Assembly: GCF_000686125.1 (NCBI RefSeq)
Contig: NZ_JMMA01000002.1
Location: forward strand, 1,860,001-1,924,000
Direction of reading: 5' to 3'
Origin: Ruminococcus sp. NK3A76
GTDB lineage: Bacteria > Bacillota > Clostridia > Oscillospirales > Ruminococcaceae
DNA length: 64,000 bases
Below, piece after piece: positions 18,376 through 28,047 of the stretch. Position numbers and translations under genes: made by a program. The notes beneath the pieces were generated by a model. The model ran no database searches. It saw only the letters and a list, made by a program, of their open reading frames with translations, and was not told where the DNA came from. Position 1 is the stretch's first letter; each line of letters begins with the position of its first letter.

Positions 18376-19478
18376 TATTCCACCATCACACTATTAACAT
18401 AATAACACTTGTCATAAACCGAGCCCATATACCGAATATCATCAGCATTGACCGTAACGCTCATACCGGACTTTAAGTCATTTATATCTATCTGCTTGCC
18501 GTTTTTGTCGATTATCGTCTGTGTTTCAAGCTTGATCTGCTCGCCGTTATATGAAATATATATTGCAGGCGTTTTGTCCTGTGTCGATGTATAAATGATC
18601 TCGCCCTTTATATCTCCTGCCGGAAGAATAACACACATGGTCTGTTCGCTTGTCTTTTCATCAGCATCATTGCCGCTGAGCAGTGCGTAGAAAATGTGTT
18701 CATCGTTATTAAACGAAACCCCGTCAGGATACATTGCTGCTGTAAAAACGACATCTTGTCCGTTATCGTTTCTTGTTGCCGTAACGACTGCTCCGTCTTT
18801 GCTTTTTACTTGGGCACAGATATATTTGGGTATGATATCGCTTTCTTTTATACTGTAATGATTCGTGCCGTTTTTTTCGGATATTTTCGGAAGAATATCT
18901 GATACCACGCAGTTATTACTATCATAAAAGCATATGCCCGTAACACCATATTCGCCTTTTAATCGTTTGTTGTCAAATACCCCATATCCATTCTCGGCAA
19001 GTGTGTGTACATCGACAGTATATGTCGCACCATTATTATCAAGTATGGCAATATTATCTGTAATACTTTTTATAGTATAATCACCTGTCATTTGCTTTCC
19101 GTTTGGTGTTATGACATCAAGTTTAATAAGCTCATTATTATCATCATAGTATGATAGCTTTGCTTTTATTTTTATATTGAATGAATTATTTATAATGCTT
19201 GTATCAACTTCCCTGTTCCCGCCTTTTTCATAATAAGGAACTGTATCAAAATCAAGTCTTGTTCCGTTATTATCTATTGAAAGTATATCATTATCAAATG
19301 ATATTATATCAGCATTGACAGAGATAACAGAACATTCGGGTTCATTTATCTGTTCTTGCTTTTGAGACAGCGTTTTATCCTTATTATCATTAACAGAATT
19401 GCTGCTTTCAGAACTTTTTGAACAGGCTGCCAGCATACATATAATTACCAAAGGCATTAGAAAAACAGCCTTTTTCAT
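18375..19478 (-). CDS. Lipoprotein, 367 residues, paralog A
   Basis: It has a lipoprotein signal (MPLVIICMLAACSKS). The mature part is beta-rich, with repeated DI-DNNGT type strands. Residues about 212-367 are nearly identical, at protein and DNA level, to the same region of the 367-residue paralog at 20921-22024, while the N-terminal halves are only moderately similar. That pattern indicates recent gene conversion. It stands between lipoprotein 19491-20609 and the ABC-2 permeases, to which it is coupled. It is possibly an exported ligand-binding or immunity component. No named family is recognised. Confidence 0.75.
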   Translation of the reverse strand: MKKAVFLMPLVIICMLAACSKSSESSNSVNDNKDKTLSQKQEQINEPECSVISVNADIISFDNDILSIDNNGTRLDFDTVPYYEKGGNREVDTSIINNSFNIKIKAKLSYYDDNNELIKLDVITPNGKQMTGDYTIKSITDNIAILDNNGATYTVDVHTLAENGYGVFDNKRLKGEYGVTGICFYDSNNCVVSDILPKISEKNGTNHYSIKESDIIPKYICAQVKSKDGAVVTATRNDNGQDVVFTAAMYPDGVSFNNDEHIFYALLSGNDADEKTSEQTMCVILPAGDIKGEIIYTSTQDKTPAIYISYNGEQIKLETQTIIDKNGKQIDINDLKSGMSVTVNADDIRYMGSVYDKCYYVNSVMVE

Positions 19479-19490
19479 ATAAGCTCCTCC

Positions 19491-20609
19491 TTATTTGTTA
19501 AGCATAACCGTTATTTCCCCTGTTAGTGCATTAACTCTTACAGTTGACGGATGTTTAAGATCATTTTCAACTTTTGAATCCTGCTTTATATAAAAACACC
19601 ACGTTGGTTCAAACTCATAAGTCACGGTCGTATCATAAATATATGACGATGCATCGTGTTTTTTGCCGTCAGTTTCATCTGTCTTTATGCAAGTATATAT
19701 TAGCTCTGCATCATCAAACTCCAAATACAGATTATCGGCGAGCTCATTTTCAAGTATATCAACGGCCCCTTCAAATGACACCATTTTCTCTATTTTCTTC
19801 TTATCTTTAAGCACAAACCTGGAAACAGAGTTTATATAATCCGGTGATTTATCATTAGTAATATACACCGAAGATGAAGCATCAAGATAATAAACAAGAG
19901 TTTTTGTATCCTCAGTCAGAAACGGCGAAAGGCTGTAATCTATTGGTATCTTATTAAAGCAAAACGCATTAAGCACAAAAAGTCCCTTTTCACCGTTTGA
20001 ATCATAGCTGCATATTCTTTTGGGGAGCAGTTCAAAACCGCCCTTTACATCTGAAAGCTTGTTATTCAGTGTATCATATATCATATCACAGCATTTTTTG
20101 ACTGTAGTATTTCCACCTGAAAGCTCTATCGTTTTTTCATCTGTGGAATCTGTAAATACTTCATTTATATTGCAATAATCAAGCTCTGGCATTGAGCCTG
20201 TTCTTATTATATATCCGTCAAAAAGATCATACAGGCACTCAATATCCGCATCGCTGTATTCGTATCTGAACGGATCACCGTTTTCTGTGGTAACGATATT
20301 TCCACCGTCTTTTGATTCTCCGCATATTCCTTTTATAAGCAACTCTCCGTTTTCCCGAAGCTTATCCTCACTTTTTTCGGTATTTGTATAACCTAAAGTT
20401 ATTACATACAGCTCATTTGTATCAACAACATCTATACTATCAGGCAGGGTAAAACCACTATGCTCCTCATTTAGAACGGCCTCATAGTTCTTATAAGAAT
20501 CTTTTGTTTCAACATATTCGACGCTTTCCACAGACTTAGTATTTCCGTCATCTATAAATGAACAGGAACACAAAGCCATAGCGGTTATTAACGGTAATAG
20601 TTTTCTCAT
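19491..20609 (-). CDS. Lipoprotein, about 372 residues, paralog A
   Basis: ATG 20609 (MRKLLPLITAMALCSC, lipobox Cys about residue 16) is chosen because AAAAGAGG precedes it; an upstream extension to 20687 lacks a signal. The product is homologous to the lipoprotein at 22037-23125: shared motifs are NELYVITLGY/NVYKLTLGY, DPFRYEYSDAD/DFRYEYRSDD, ISFEGAVDILNSEL-type and a C-terminal TWxFYIKQD...PSTxRVNALTG. The shared SFEGAVxILxxEL and RVNALTG segments recall peptide-modulating or PepSY-like folds, but this is not certain. It forms a pair with the 367-residue lipoprotein that follows. Confidence 0.75.
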   Translation of the reverse strand: MRKLLPLITAMALCSCSFIDDGNTKSVESVEYVETKDSYKNYEAVLNEEHSGFTLPDSIDVVDTNELYVITLGYTNTEKSEDKLRENGELLIKGICGESKDGGNIVTTENGDPFRYEYSDADIECLYDLFDGYIIRTGSMPELDYCNINEVFTDSTDEKTIELSGGNTTVKKCCDMIYDTLNNKLSDVKGGFELLPKRICSYDSNGEKGLFVLNAFCFNKIPIDYSLSPFLTEDTKTLVYYLDASSSVYITNDKSPDYINSVSRFVLKDKKKIEKMVSFEGAVDILENELADNLYLEFDDAELIYTCIKTDETDGKKHDASSYIYDTTVTYEFEPTWCFYIKQDSKVENDLKHPSTVRVNALTGEITVMLNK

Positions 20610-20716
20610 AACGATACCTCTTTTAATATGATTTTTATATTCCATACTTATACCGGGAATTAAGTCATTCAATTCTATATATTTCATTTATTCTCGATTT
20701 ATCTGATAAGTAAAAT

Positions 20717-20887
20717 CTATCCTATCCCGGTTTTTCTTAGTACGCTATTCATTATTCGTTGCTTTGTTTTAACGTCTAAATCCGTTTCTGTATCAGTAAA
20801 ATCATCTGCTCCGATACCAAGCTCCGTGCATATATCGATCAGCCTTTTTAATTCTTCATAATCATTATCCATAACTAAATTATTCAT
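20717..20887 (-). CDS. 56-residue acidic protein, copy b
   Basis: ATG 20887 opens MNNLVMDNDYEELKRLIDIC and ends IMNSVLRKTGIG-TAG at 20717. About two thirds of residues match copy a at 16445-16615, and the flanking TCGAT-TATCTGATAA-type sequence is shared as well. It is too short for usual gene-calling cut-offs. It lies between the two lipoprotein pairs and shows that a whole block was duplicated. Confidence 0.65.
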   Translation of the reverse strand: MNNLVMDNDYEELKRLIDICTELGIGADDFTDTETDLDVKTKQRIMNSVLRKTGIG

Positions 20888-20920
20888 AATAACAACTCCA
20901 TTTTCTCATCGTTATATGTG

Positions 20921-22024
20921 TCATTCCACCATCACACTATTAACATAATAACACTTGTCATAAACCGAGCCCATATACCGAATATCATCAGCATTGACCG
21001 TAACGCTCATACCGGACTTTAAGTTATTTATATCTATCTGCTTGCCGTTTTTGTCGATTATCGTCTGTGTTTCAAGCTTGATCTGCTCGCCGTTATATGA
21101 AATATATATTGCAGGCGTTTTGTCCTGTGTCGATGTATAAATGATCTCGCCCGTTATATCTCCTGCCGGAAGAATAACACACATGGTATGTTCGCTTGTC
21201 TTTTCGTCAGCGTCACTGCCGCCAAGCGGTGCGTAAAAAATGTGTTCACCGTTATCAAATGAAACCCCGTCAGGATACATTGCTGCTGTAAAAACGACAT
21301 CTTGTCCGTTATCGTTTCTTGTTGCCGTAACGACTGCTCCGTCTTTGCTTTTTACTTGGGCACAGATGTATTTGGGTATGATATCGCTTTCCTCTGTGCC
21401 GTAATTCTTTATGCCGTCTTTTTCATCTGAAAACGGTAGCATACTTGTTACAACACATTTATCGGTATCAGAAAAAACTATACCTATAAGACTGTATGGC
21501 CGTTTTAGTCGTTCGTCATCAAAAACTGCATATCCGTCACCTGCAAGTGATTTTATATCTGCCTGATATTCATTTCCCTGCTGCTCTATTAAAGCTATGT
21601 TGTCTGCAATGCTTTTTATATTAAACTCTCCTGACAATTCTTTGCCGTTTGGTTTTATCACATCAAGCCCTACCAGCACATTGTCTTCTTTGTAATAGGA
21701 TATTTCTGCCTTGATCGGAATGCCACAGCTGTTGTTTATAACAGCGCTGTCAAGAGATTTAAGCCCCGTCTTTTCATAATAGGGCTTTGTGTCAAATGCC
21801 ATTTCGCTATTGTCTGCAAGCACGGTTAATGTATCATCTTTAAAGGAAACCACATCAACATTTTGACGGATTATCTCCTTGTTATTTTCTTTCGACTTTT
21901 CAGGCTGAGATGAAATAGTCTTGCTTTCGGTACTTTCTGATGTGCTGCTGTTATCCGAAACAGAGCAGGCGCAAAGGCACAAAGCCAAAATCATACAGAT
22001 AATACATAAAGACGTTTTGTTCAT
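20921..22024 (-). CDS. Lipoprotein, 367 residues, paralog B
   Basis: It has a lipoprotein signal (CMILALCLCACSVSD). It is exactly as long as paralog A at 18375-19478. The C-terminal 155 residues differ at only about ten positions, whereas the N-terminal half has diverged, including the Ser/Lys-rich spacer. Shared motifs include FDTxPYYEKxG near residue 80 and NGKxxxGxxxIKSIxDNIA near 130. It follows lipoprotein 22037-23125 as a pair. The function is unknown. Confidence 0.75.
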   Translation of the reverse strand: MNKTSLCIICMILALCLCACSVSDNSSTSESTESKTISSQPEKSKENNKEIIRQNVDVVSFKDDTLTVLADNSEMAFDTKPYYEKTGLKSLDSAVINNSCGIPIKAEISYYKEDNVLVGLDVIKPNGKELSGEFNIKSIADNIALIEQQGNEYQADIKSLAGDGYAVFDDERLKRPYSLIGIVFSDTDKCVVTSMLPFSDEKDGIKNYGTEESDIIPKYICAQVKSKDGAVVTATRNDNGQDVVFTAAMYPDGVSFDNGEHIFYAPLGGSDADEKTSEHTMCVILPAGDITGEIIYTSTQDKTPAIYISYNGEQIKLETQTIIDKNGKQIDINNLKSGMSVTVNADDIRYMGSVYDKCYYVNSVMVE

Positions 22025-22036
22025 TCTTTTATACTC

Positions 22037-23125
22037 CTAATTATATATAGCAATAGTGGTATTCCCGGTCAGAGCATTTACTCTTATTGTTGACGGAGAA
22101 TTATAGTTTGCAAAGTTCTTTTCATCCTGCTTTATATAAAACACCCATGTAGGTTCATACTCAAATGTTTCTGCGGCGTTTGGTACAAAGTCATCAATTT
22201 CAATAACAGGTTGAGTTTTTATATAGCAATACATAAGCTCACATTTATCAAACACATATCCAGAATTCTCTGCAAGCTCGCTGTTAAGAATATTAACTGC
22301 GCCCTCAAACGAGATCAGCTCTGTTATCTTCTCCTCGGAAACAACTCTCGGTGTGCGTGAAGAAGACCAGAATACTTGTGGCTCGCCGTTTTCATTCAGT
22401 ATCATATCATATGATGAATCAAGAAAGAACACATTCTCTTTGTCGCTCTCATTCAGATTTGGAGAAATATTGTAATCTATATTTATTCCGTTGTAGTTGT
22501 ATGCTCCATAGATATATAGGTGTTCATCATTGTTTTGGTATTTAAATAAGTATTTAGGCTCAAGCGTAAATTTGCCCTTGCAGTCGTTTAATGCTTCCAG
22601 CAGCTTATTTGACTTAATGCTGCAAACATCATTTAGCGTGCATTTATCAAAATCATAAAAATCACTAAAGCTGTTTTCACCTTTTGCCTGCAAATAGCCG
22701 TCAAGTATGCTTTCGTCTCCTATATACAGCCCGTCATACAGGTCTGTTCCGTAATATGAATCATCAGATCTGTATTCATATCTGAAATCCGATACTATAC
22801 TGCCAAGAGTAGTATCAAAAGCATCTCCTTCAAGTTCCTTAGCTATTTTCTCGCCTTTTTCTTTAAGTTTGGCTTTATCCATATCGGGGTCACAATATCC
22901 GAGAGTAAGCTTATATACATTACTATCACCGATAACTGTGCAGTTTTCATCAAACGAGAATGGCTTATAGCTTTTACTAATTATTTCATCAGAATTATTC
23001 AGTATCTCATCACATTTTGAAAAAGACACATCATCAGGCAAAACTGATTTGGGGTCTTCTGTAAACGAACACGAAGTCAGGAATATCAATCCTGCAACGG
23101 CAAATATTGTTTTCATTGTACGCAT
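22037..23125 (-). CDS. Lipoprotein, 362 residues, paralog B
   Basis: ATG 23125 gives MRTMKTIFAVAGLIFLTSCS with the lipobox Cys near residue 19; ATGGAGGC lies 6 bases upstream. It is homologous along its length to the lipoprotein at 19491-20609, with a conserved tail TWVFYIKQDEKN and RVNALTGNTT. It is the first lipoprotein after the sigma/anti-sigma pair, so it is probably part of the regulon's output. No named family is recognised. Confidence 0.75.
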   Translation of the reverse strand: MRTMKTIFAVAGLIFLTSCSFTEDPKSVLPDDVSFSKCDEILNNSDEIISKSYKPFSFDENCTVIGDSNVYKLTLGYCDPDMDKAKLKEKGEKIAKELEGDAFDTTLGSIVSDFRYEYRSDDSYYGTDLYDGLYIGDESILDGYLQAKGENSFSDFYDFDKCTLNDVCSIKSNKLLEALNDCKGKFTLEPKYLFKYQNNDEHLYIYGAYNYNGINIDYNISPNLNESDKENVFFLDSSYDMILNENGEPQVFWSSSRTPRVVSEEKITELISFEGAVNILNSELAENSGYVFDKCELMYCYIKTQPVIEIDDFVPNAAETFEYEPTWVFYIKQDEKNFANYNSPSTIRVNALTGNTTIAIYN

Positions 23126-23230
23126 AAATATGCCTCCATAATTTGTATTCAAACATCAAAATAGGCGCAGAGCCTTATGACCCTGCACCCATATAAACGT
23201 AACCCCCACCCAAAACGTGAGAAAAAAATA

Positions 23231-23911
23231 TCATTCCTCTTTGATTTTCACCGATCTGCACAAATCAAGTGCTTCGTTTTTGTCTACTGTGCCCGAAACG
23301 ACCATTACATAGCCGTCCTGGTACCATATAACGGCGGTGTAGCCCTCGCTCGGCTCGGCGATGTAATACTGAATGCCGTCCTCAACGATAATGCTTCTTT
23401 TGCCCTCGTCGCCTAAAAGAATATTCCGGTAATTATAGGGCGTGCAGCAGCAAAAGCTGACAGTCTGCCAGTCATCATCGCTGCCCGTGTCCTTTGCATA
23501 AATATATGAGATGCTTTGCCCGAAGGGCTGGATGTATTCCTCGATCTGCTCGTATCCCTGCGGCACAAAGCCAAGCTCGTAGCGGTCGGTGACTTTCTTT
23601 TTGGCATCCTTGACGGAATCAACATTGAAGCTCGCATAAACGCCGTCTTCATTCTTGTTTATGTCAAAGCCCCATTTGCCGCCCGATGACATACCGAGCA
23701 GAAAGCCTGCCGCCAGTATCGCCGCAGCAACAAATGCAAGCCTTATACGCTTTTTGACATTAACGGGTTCTTTCGGGTGAATAATGTTGCGCATTTTTTC
23801 TTCAAAGCCCTTTGAGAATCTGTGCTCTTCATAAGCACTCTCCCCGCAAAAACCGAGAAGCTCCTCCTCGCACACATTTGACAATGCGGCGCAAAGAATT
23901 CTGTTATCCAA
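23231..23911 (-). CDS. Anti-sigma factor-like protein with DUF4367 domain
   Basis: This 226-residue protein has a cytoplasmic N-terminal 75 residues, a membrane helix about 80-97 (AFVAAAILAAGFLLGM) and an outer domain with PQGYEQIEEYI, TVSFCCC, YYIAEPSEGYTAVIWYQDGY and a SGTVDKNEALDLCRSV tail. The last part is typical of DUF4367, common in Firmicute anti-sigma partners. The start is TTG 23911 behind AAAGGAGTGAG, overlapping the region just after the sigma stop. Gene order and topology support a role in holding the sigma factor at 23918-24436 at the membrane. Confidence 0.8.
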   Translation of the reverse strand: MDNRILCAALSNVCEEELLGFCGESAYEEHRFSKGFEEKMRNIIHPKEPVNVKKRIRLAFVAAAILAAGFLLGMSSGGKWGFDINKNEDGVYASFNVDSVKDAKKKVTDRYELGFVPQGYEQIEEYIQPFGQSISYIYAKDTGSDDDWQTVSFCCCTPYNYRNILLGDEGKRSIIVEDGIQYYIAEPSEGYTAVIWYQDGYVMVVSGTVDKNEALDLCRSVKIKEE

Positions 23912-23917
23912 ATCATC

Positions 23918-24436
23918 TCACTCCTTTAAAAGCTCGGCTTTGAGTTTGGCTTTAGCGTGTCTCAGCCGCTGTCTTGATGCAGCTTCTGTTATACCGAAGC
24001 TCTTTGCAATATCAATATGAGAAAGCTCCAGCTCATAACGAAGATAAAGCAGCTCTCTGTCAGCCTCCGAGAGCCTTTTAATGCATTCCTCAAGCCTTTC
24101 GATATTAACGTCCTCGATCTCAGAGTCCGAATAGTCGATCTCATCATCAAACCTTATTTCGTTAACGCTGCCTGAATGTCTGAGCATATCAATTGCAACG
24201 TTCTTGACAATTATAACGAAATAGGACAGTAATTTGTGAGAAGATAAATTGTGAACTTTTTGAAAACATTTAGCAAGTCGCAAAAACGCCTCGGACAAAG
24301 CGTCCTCCGCCGCCTGCTCGTCATGCAGAATGGAATATGCCTTTGAGTACCCGAGGTTTTTATTATCATTATAGAATATTTCAAATTCTTCTCTCTGCGC
24401 CTTACTGTCAATTAGCGCCATACAAGCTGAAAGCAT
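23918..24436 (-). CDS. ECF-type RNA polymerase sigma factor
   Basis: The protein has 172 residues from ATG 24436, chosen because AAGGAAGTG lies about 8 bases upstream; the frame can extend to 24472. Region 2: AEDALSEAFLRLAKCFQ, with LLSYFVIIVKNVAIDML. Region 4: LSHIDIAKSFGITEAASRQR followed by a basic helix. It is a stand-alone factor of normal length, unlike the two membrane-fused factors in this window. It heads the operon reaching to 15776 and probably drives it, with the gene just downstream as anti-sigma factor. Confidence 0.9.
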   Translation of the reverse strand: MLSACMALIDSKAQREEFEIFYNDNKNLGYSKAYSILHDEQAAEDALSEAFLRLAKCFQKVHNLSSHKLLSYFVIIVKNVAIDMLRHSGSVNEIRFDDEIDYSDSEIEDVNIERLEECIKRLSEADRELLYLRYELELSHIDIAKSFGITEAASRQRLRHAKAKLKAELLKE

Positions 24437-24472
24437 TGCGTTTTCACTTCCTTTTGAACCAATAATGATCAC

Positions 24473-24807
24473 TTACATTGTAGCATAAAAATTATTGATT
24501 AGCAAGTATAAGATCATTACTTTCTCATGTTTCTGTTTTATAAGGATGTAATTCTATTGCAAATCTAAATATTTTGTAAACGAGGGCAGCTTTGCCTTAA
24601 CTTTTCGCCCGAAATCCTAGGTATAAGTGAGAGGCTTTTATTCTCAATGAAAATTTATCTTTATCAAACCGCCAGAGCCCTCTTTAATCAAAATGCTGTG
24701 CAAGTCACACATTTTACATAGGGCTGATTTGTTGAATTCGGAGAAAATATTTTTGGAAAGCAAAATATCACTTAAAAATATGCCGCATTATGTAGTGTCT
24801 TATGAAA
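24473..24807. other. Gene-free region before the insertion sequences
   Basis: No credible gene. Bases 24700-24807 are an imperfect direct repeat of 28121-28235 beyond the insertion sequences (both contain an ACATTTT-CA, TTGTTGAAT and CTTATGAA series), so the IS pair sits inside or beside an older duplicated non-coding segment. Confidence 0.4.
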
Positions 24808-26422
24808 CAATCCCATTAAGTCAACCGAAATATGTACAAAATGAAAACTTTACAGAAAACCACTTGACAAATTGATGAAAATCTGCGGTTTAATTGCCTG
24901 CGGCAATTAAACCCTTTTAAATAGGTATAGTTTTTACCGTTTCAAGGAGGTTTTCATTATGAAATATGCAGGAAGATTGAGAAAAACTTTATGGGATATT
25001 ATTGACGTTATCTGTTCGCAGCGTGATGAATTTTTCGTTTCATCAAAAAGCAATTTTACCCGAAAAGGCAAATTCAAGCCCCGGGATATTTTCAAGGCTC
25101 TGCTTCTTATGGAAGACAGATCGCTCTCTCACGAGTTGCTGCCGTATTTTGATTTCAAAAAGAATACCCCTACGCCTTCTGCCTTTGTTCAGGCTCGGGC
25201 TAAGATAAAGCCATCTGCGTTTGAAGCTCTGTTTGACCGATTGGTTTCAGCGACTACGGATAACAAGAAAAAATATCTGTATAAGGGCTACCGTCTTTTT
25301 GCTGTTGACGGCTCTGATTCTCATGTGCCTACCAATCCCGATGACCGGGCATCATATTTTTCTAATCCAAACGGCAGGCACTACAATCTGTTTCACATCA
25401 ACGCCATGTATGACCTTTTGCGGCATACATATACAGATGTTGTGATCAAGAAAAAGCGTAACTGCGATGAAAGAGAGGCATTTATCGAAATGGTCGAAAA
25501 GCACCGAAATGACGATATCCCTATCATTTTTATTGCTGACAGAGGATACGAGTCATACAATGATATGGCGCATATTATCGAATCGGGGCACAGGTTTCTG
25601 ATAAGGGTACAGGATATTGACAGCAGAGGTATTGCTGCCGGACTTGGTCTGCCGGACAGATTTTTTGATGAGTGCATAACGCTGCAATTAACCAGAAGAT
25701 ATACTCAAGATATCAAAGAAATGATGAATAATGATCACAGGATAAAGCATATCACAACTGCATTTGATTATCTTCCAAGAAGCTTTGACCGCACTGCTCC
25801 TCCACAGTTTTATGAGCTGCCGATAAGAATAGTCCGCTTTAAGGTCAAGGAAAAATATGAGGTCATAATGACAAATCTGCCGAAGGAAAAGTTTCCGCCT
25901 ATTGAGATCAAAAAGCTCTACGGTATGCGCTGGGGGATAGAAACATCATTCAGAGATCTGAAACACACGATAGGTCTGAATTATTATCACTCTAAGAAAA
26001 CCGACAGTGTACTTCAGGAAATATATGCAAGAATGGTGATGTACAACTTTTGCCAGCTTATCACAGGTCAAGTTGATATCAAGCGTTCAAAAAATGGCAG
26101 GAAATACGCCTACAGGATAAACCTTTCTCAGGCGGTGCAGATATGCAGAAACTTTTTATCGGGGAAGGTTATTCAGTCTGACATTTCTGCACTCATATCA
26201 GCATTCATACTGCCGATCCGAAAAGGACGAGACAAACCACGAATAAAGGGTGCAAGGCGGGACGTGTATTTTAATTACAGGATAGCCTGACCGAGAAATT
26301 CATATTTTTTCAGGCGGCAAAATGACCGTCAGCTTTGCTGCGCCTTGATATCCTTATATTAGAGTTTTATTGTATTTTTATAAGTGGAGTGCTGGCGGGA
26401 ATGGGGTGACTTAATGGGATTG
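24808..26422 (+). mobile_element. IS4-family insertion sequence, copy 1 (1,615 bp)
   Basis: The left end CAATCCCATTAAGTCA at 24808 and its exact inverse at 26407-26422 form 16-bp terminal inverted repeats. The element holds one transposase gene. The 10-bp sequence TCTTATGAAA flanks it on both sides (24798-24807 and 26423-26432), in keeping with the 10-12-bp target duplications of IS4-family elements. Confidence 0.9.
24959..26290 (+). CDS. IS4-family transposase, copy 1
   Basis: This is a 443-residue DDE transposase. Catalytic motifs are FAVDGSDS (first Asp), FIADRGYESYN (second Asp in DRGY) and the Y-2-R-3-E-6-K signature of the IS4 family in YGMRWGIETSFRDLK. ATG 24959 follows CAAGGAGG by 8 bases. 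The length is normal and the gene is intact. It catalyses cut-and-paste movement of the surrounding 1.6-kb element. It is identical in protein sequence to copy 2. Confidence 0.95.
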   Translation: MKYAGRLRKTLWDIIDVICSQRDEFFVSSKSNFTRKGKFKPRDIFKALLLMEDRSLSHELLPYFDFKKNTPTPSAFVQARAKIKPSAFEALFDRLVSATTDNKKKYLYKGYRLFAVDGSDSHVPTNPDDRASYFSNPNGRHYNLFHINAMYDLLRHTYTDVVIKKKRNCDEREAFIEMVEKHRNDDIPIIFIADRGYESYNDMAHIIESGHRFLIRVQDIDSRGIAAGLGLPDRFFDECITLQLTRRYTQDIKEMMNNDHRIKHITTAFDYLPRSFDRTAPPQFYELPIRIVRFKVKEKYEVIMTNLPKEKFPPIEIKKLYGMRWGIETSFRDLKHTIGLNYYHSKKTDSVLQEIYARMVMYNFCQLITGQVDIKRSKNGRKYAYRINLSQAVQICRNFLSGKVIQSDISALISAFILPIRKGRDKPRIKGARRDVYFNYRIA

Positions 26423-26432
26423 TCTTATGAAA

Positions 26433-28047
26433 CAATCCCATTAAGTCAACCGAAATATGTACAAAATGAAAACTTTACAGAAAACCACTTGACAAATTGA
26501 TGAAAATCTGCGGTTTAATTGCCTGCGGCAATTAAACCCTTTTAAATAGGTATAGTTTTTACCGTTTCAAGGAGGTTTTCATTATGAAATATGCAGGAAG
26601 ATTGAGAAAAACTTTATGGGATATTATTGACGTTATCTGTTCGCAGCGTGATGAATTTTTCGTTTCATCAAAAAGCAATTTTACCCGAAAAGGCAAATTC
26701 AAGCCCCGGGATATTTTCAAGGCTCTGCTTCTTATGGAAGACAGATCGCTCTCTCACGAGTTGCTGCCGTATTTTGATTTCAAAAAGAATACCCCTACGC
26801 CTTCTGCCTTTGTTCAGGCTCGGGCTAAGATAAAGCCATCTGCGTTTGAAGCTCTGTTTGACCGATTGGTTTCAGCGACTACGGATAACAAGAAAAAATA
26901 TCTGTATAAGGGCTACCGTCTTTTTGCTGTTGACGGCTCTGATTCTCATGTGCCTACCAATCCCGATGACCGGGCATCATATTTTTCTAATCCAAACGGC
27001 AGGCACTACAATCTGTTTCACATCAACGCCATGTATGACCTTTTGCGGCATACATATACAGATGTTGTGATCAAGAAAAAGCGTAACTGCGATGAAAGAG
27101 AGGCATTTATCGAAATGGTCGAAAAGCACCGAAATGACGATATCCCTATCATTTTTATTGCTGACAGAGGATACGAGTCATACAATGATATGGCGCATAT
27201 TATCGAATCGGGGCACAGGTTTCTGATAAGGGTACAGGATATTGACAGCAGAGGTATTGCTGCCGGACTTGGTCTGCCGGACAGATTTTTTGATGAGTGC
27301 ATAACGCTGCAATTAACCAGAAGATATACTCAAGATATCAAAGAAATGATGAATAATGATCACAGGATAAAGCATATCACAACTGCATTTGATTATCTTC
27401 CAAGAAGCTTTGACCGCACTGCTCCTCCACAGTTTTATGAGCTGCCGATAAGAATAGTCCGCTTTAAGGTCAAGGAAAAATATGAGGTCATAATGACAAA
27501 TCTGCCGAAGGAAAAGTTTCCGCCTATTGAGATCAAAAAGCTCTACGGTATGCGCTGGGGGATAGAAACATCATTCAGAGATCTGAAACACACGATAGGT
27601 CTGAATTATTATCACTCTAAGAAAACCGACAGTGTACTTCAGGAAATATATGCAAGAATGGTGATGTACAACTTTTGCCAGCTTATCACAGGTCAAGTTG
27701 ATATCAAGCGTTCAAAAAATGGCAGGAAATACGCCTACAGGATAAACCTTTCTCAGGCGGTGCAGATATGCAGAAACTTTTTATCGGGGAAGGTTATTCA
27801 GTCTGACATTTCTGCACTCATATCAGCATTCATACTGCCGATCCGAAAAGGACGAGACAAACCACGAATAAAGGGTGCAAGGCGGGACGTGTATTTTAAT
27901 TACAGGATAGCCTGACCGAGAAATTCATATTTTTTCAGGCGGCAAAATGACCGTCAGCTTTGCTGCGCCTTGATATCCTTATATTAGAGTTTTATTGTAT
28001 TTTTATAAGTGGAGTGCTGGCGGGAATGGGGTGACTTAATGGGATTG
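26433..28047 (+). mobile_element. IS4-family insertion sequence, copy 2 (1,615 bp)
   Basis: It has the same length, 16-bp terminal repeats and internal sequence as copy 1, in the same orientation. I found no difference between the copies by reading. The lack of divergence points to a very recent duplication or to an assembly duplication. Confidence 0.9.
26584..27915 (+). CDS. IS4-family transposase, copy 2
   Basis: This 443-residue protein is identical to the transposase at 24959-26290, with the same DDE and YREK motifs and the same ribosome binding site. Both copies appear functional. Confidence 0.95.
   Translation: MKYAGRLRKTLWDIIDVICSQRDEFFVSSKSNFTRKGKFKPRDIFKALLLMEDRSLSHELLPYFDFKKNTPTPSAFVQARAKIKPSAFEALFDRLVSATTDNKKKYLYKGYRLFAVDGSDSHVPTNPDDRASYFSNPNGRHYNLFHINAMYDLLRHTYTDVVIKKKRNCDEREAFIEMVEKHRNDDIPIIFIADRGYESYNDMAHIIESGHRFLIRVQDIDSRGIAAGLGLPDRFFDECITLQLTRRYTQDIKEMMNNDHRIKHITTAFDYLPRSFDRTAPPQFYELPIRIVRFKVKEKYEVIMTNLPKEKFPPIEIKKLYGMRWGIETSFRDLKHTIGLNYYHSKKTDSVLQEIYARMVMYNFCQLITGQVDIKRSKNGRKYAYRINLSQAVQICRNFLSGKVIQSDISALISAFILPIRKGRDKPRIKGARRDVYFNYRIA

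Noticed and set aside
25393-27302. Minus-strand ORFs inside the transposase genes
   Set aside because: They are antisense shadows of a gene with full catalytic motifs and a strong ribosome binding site.
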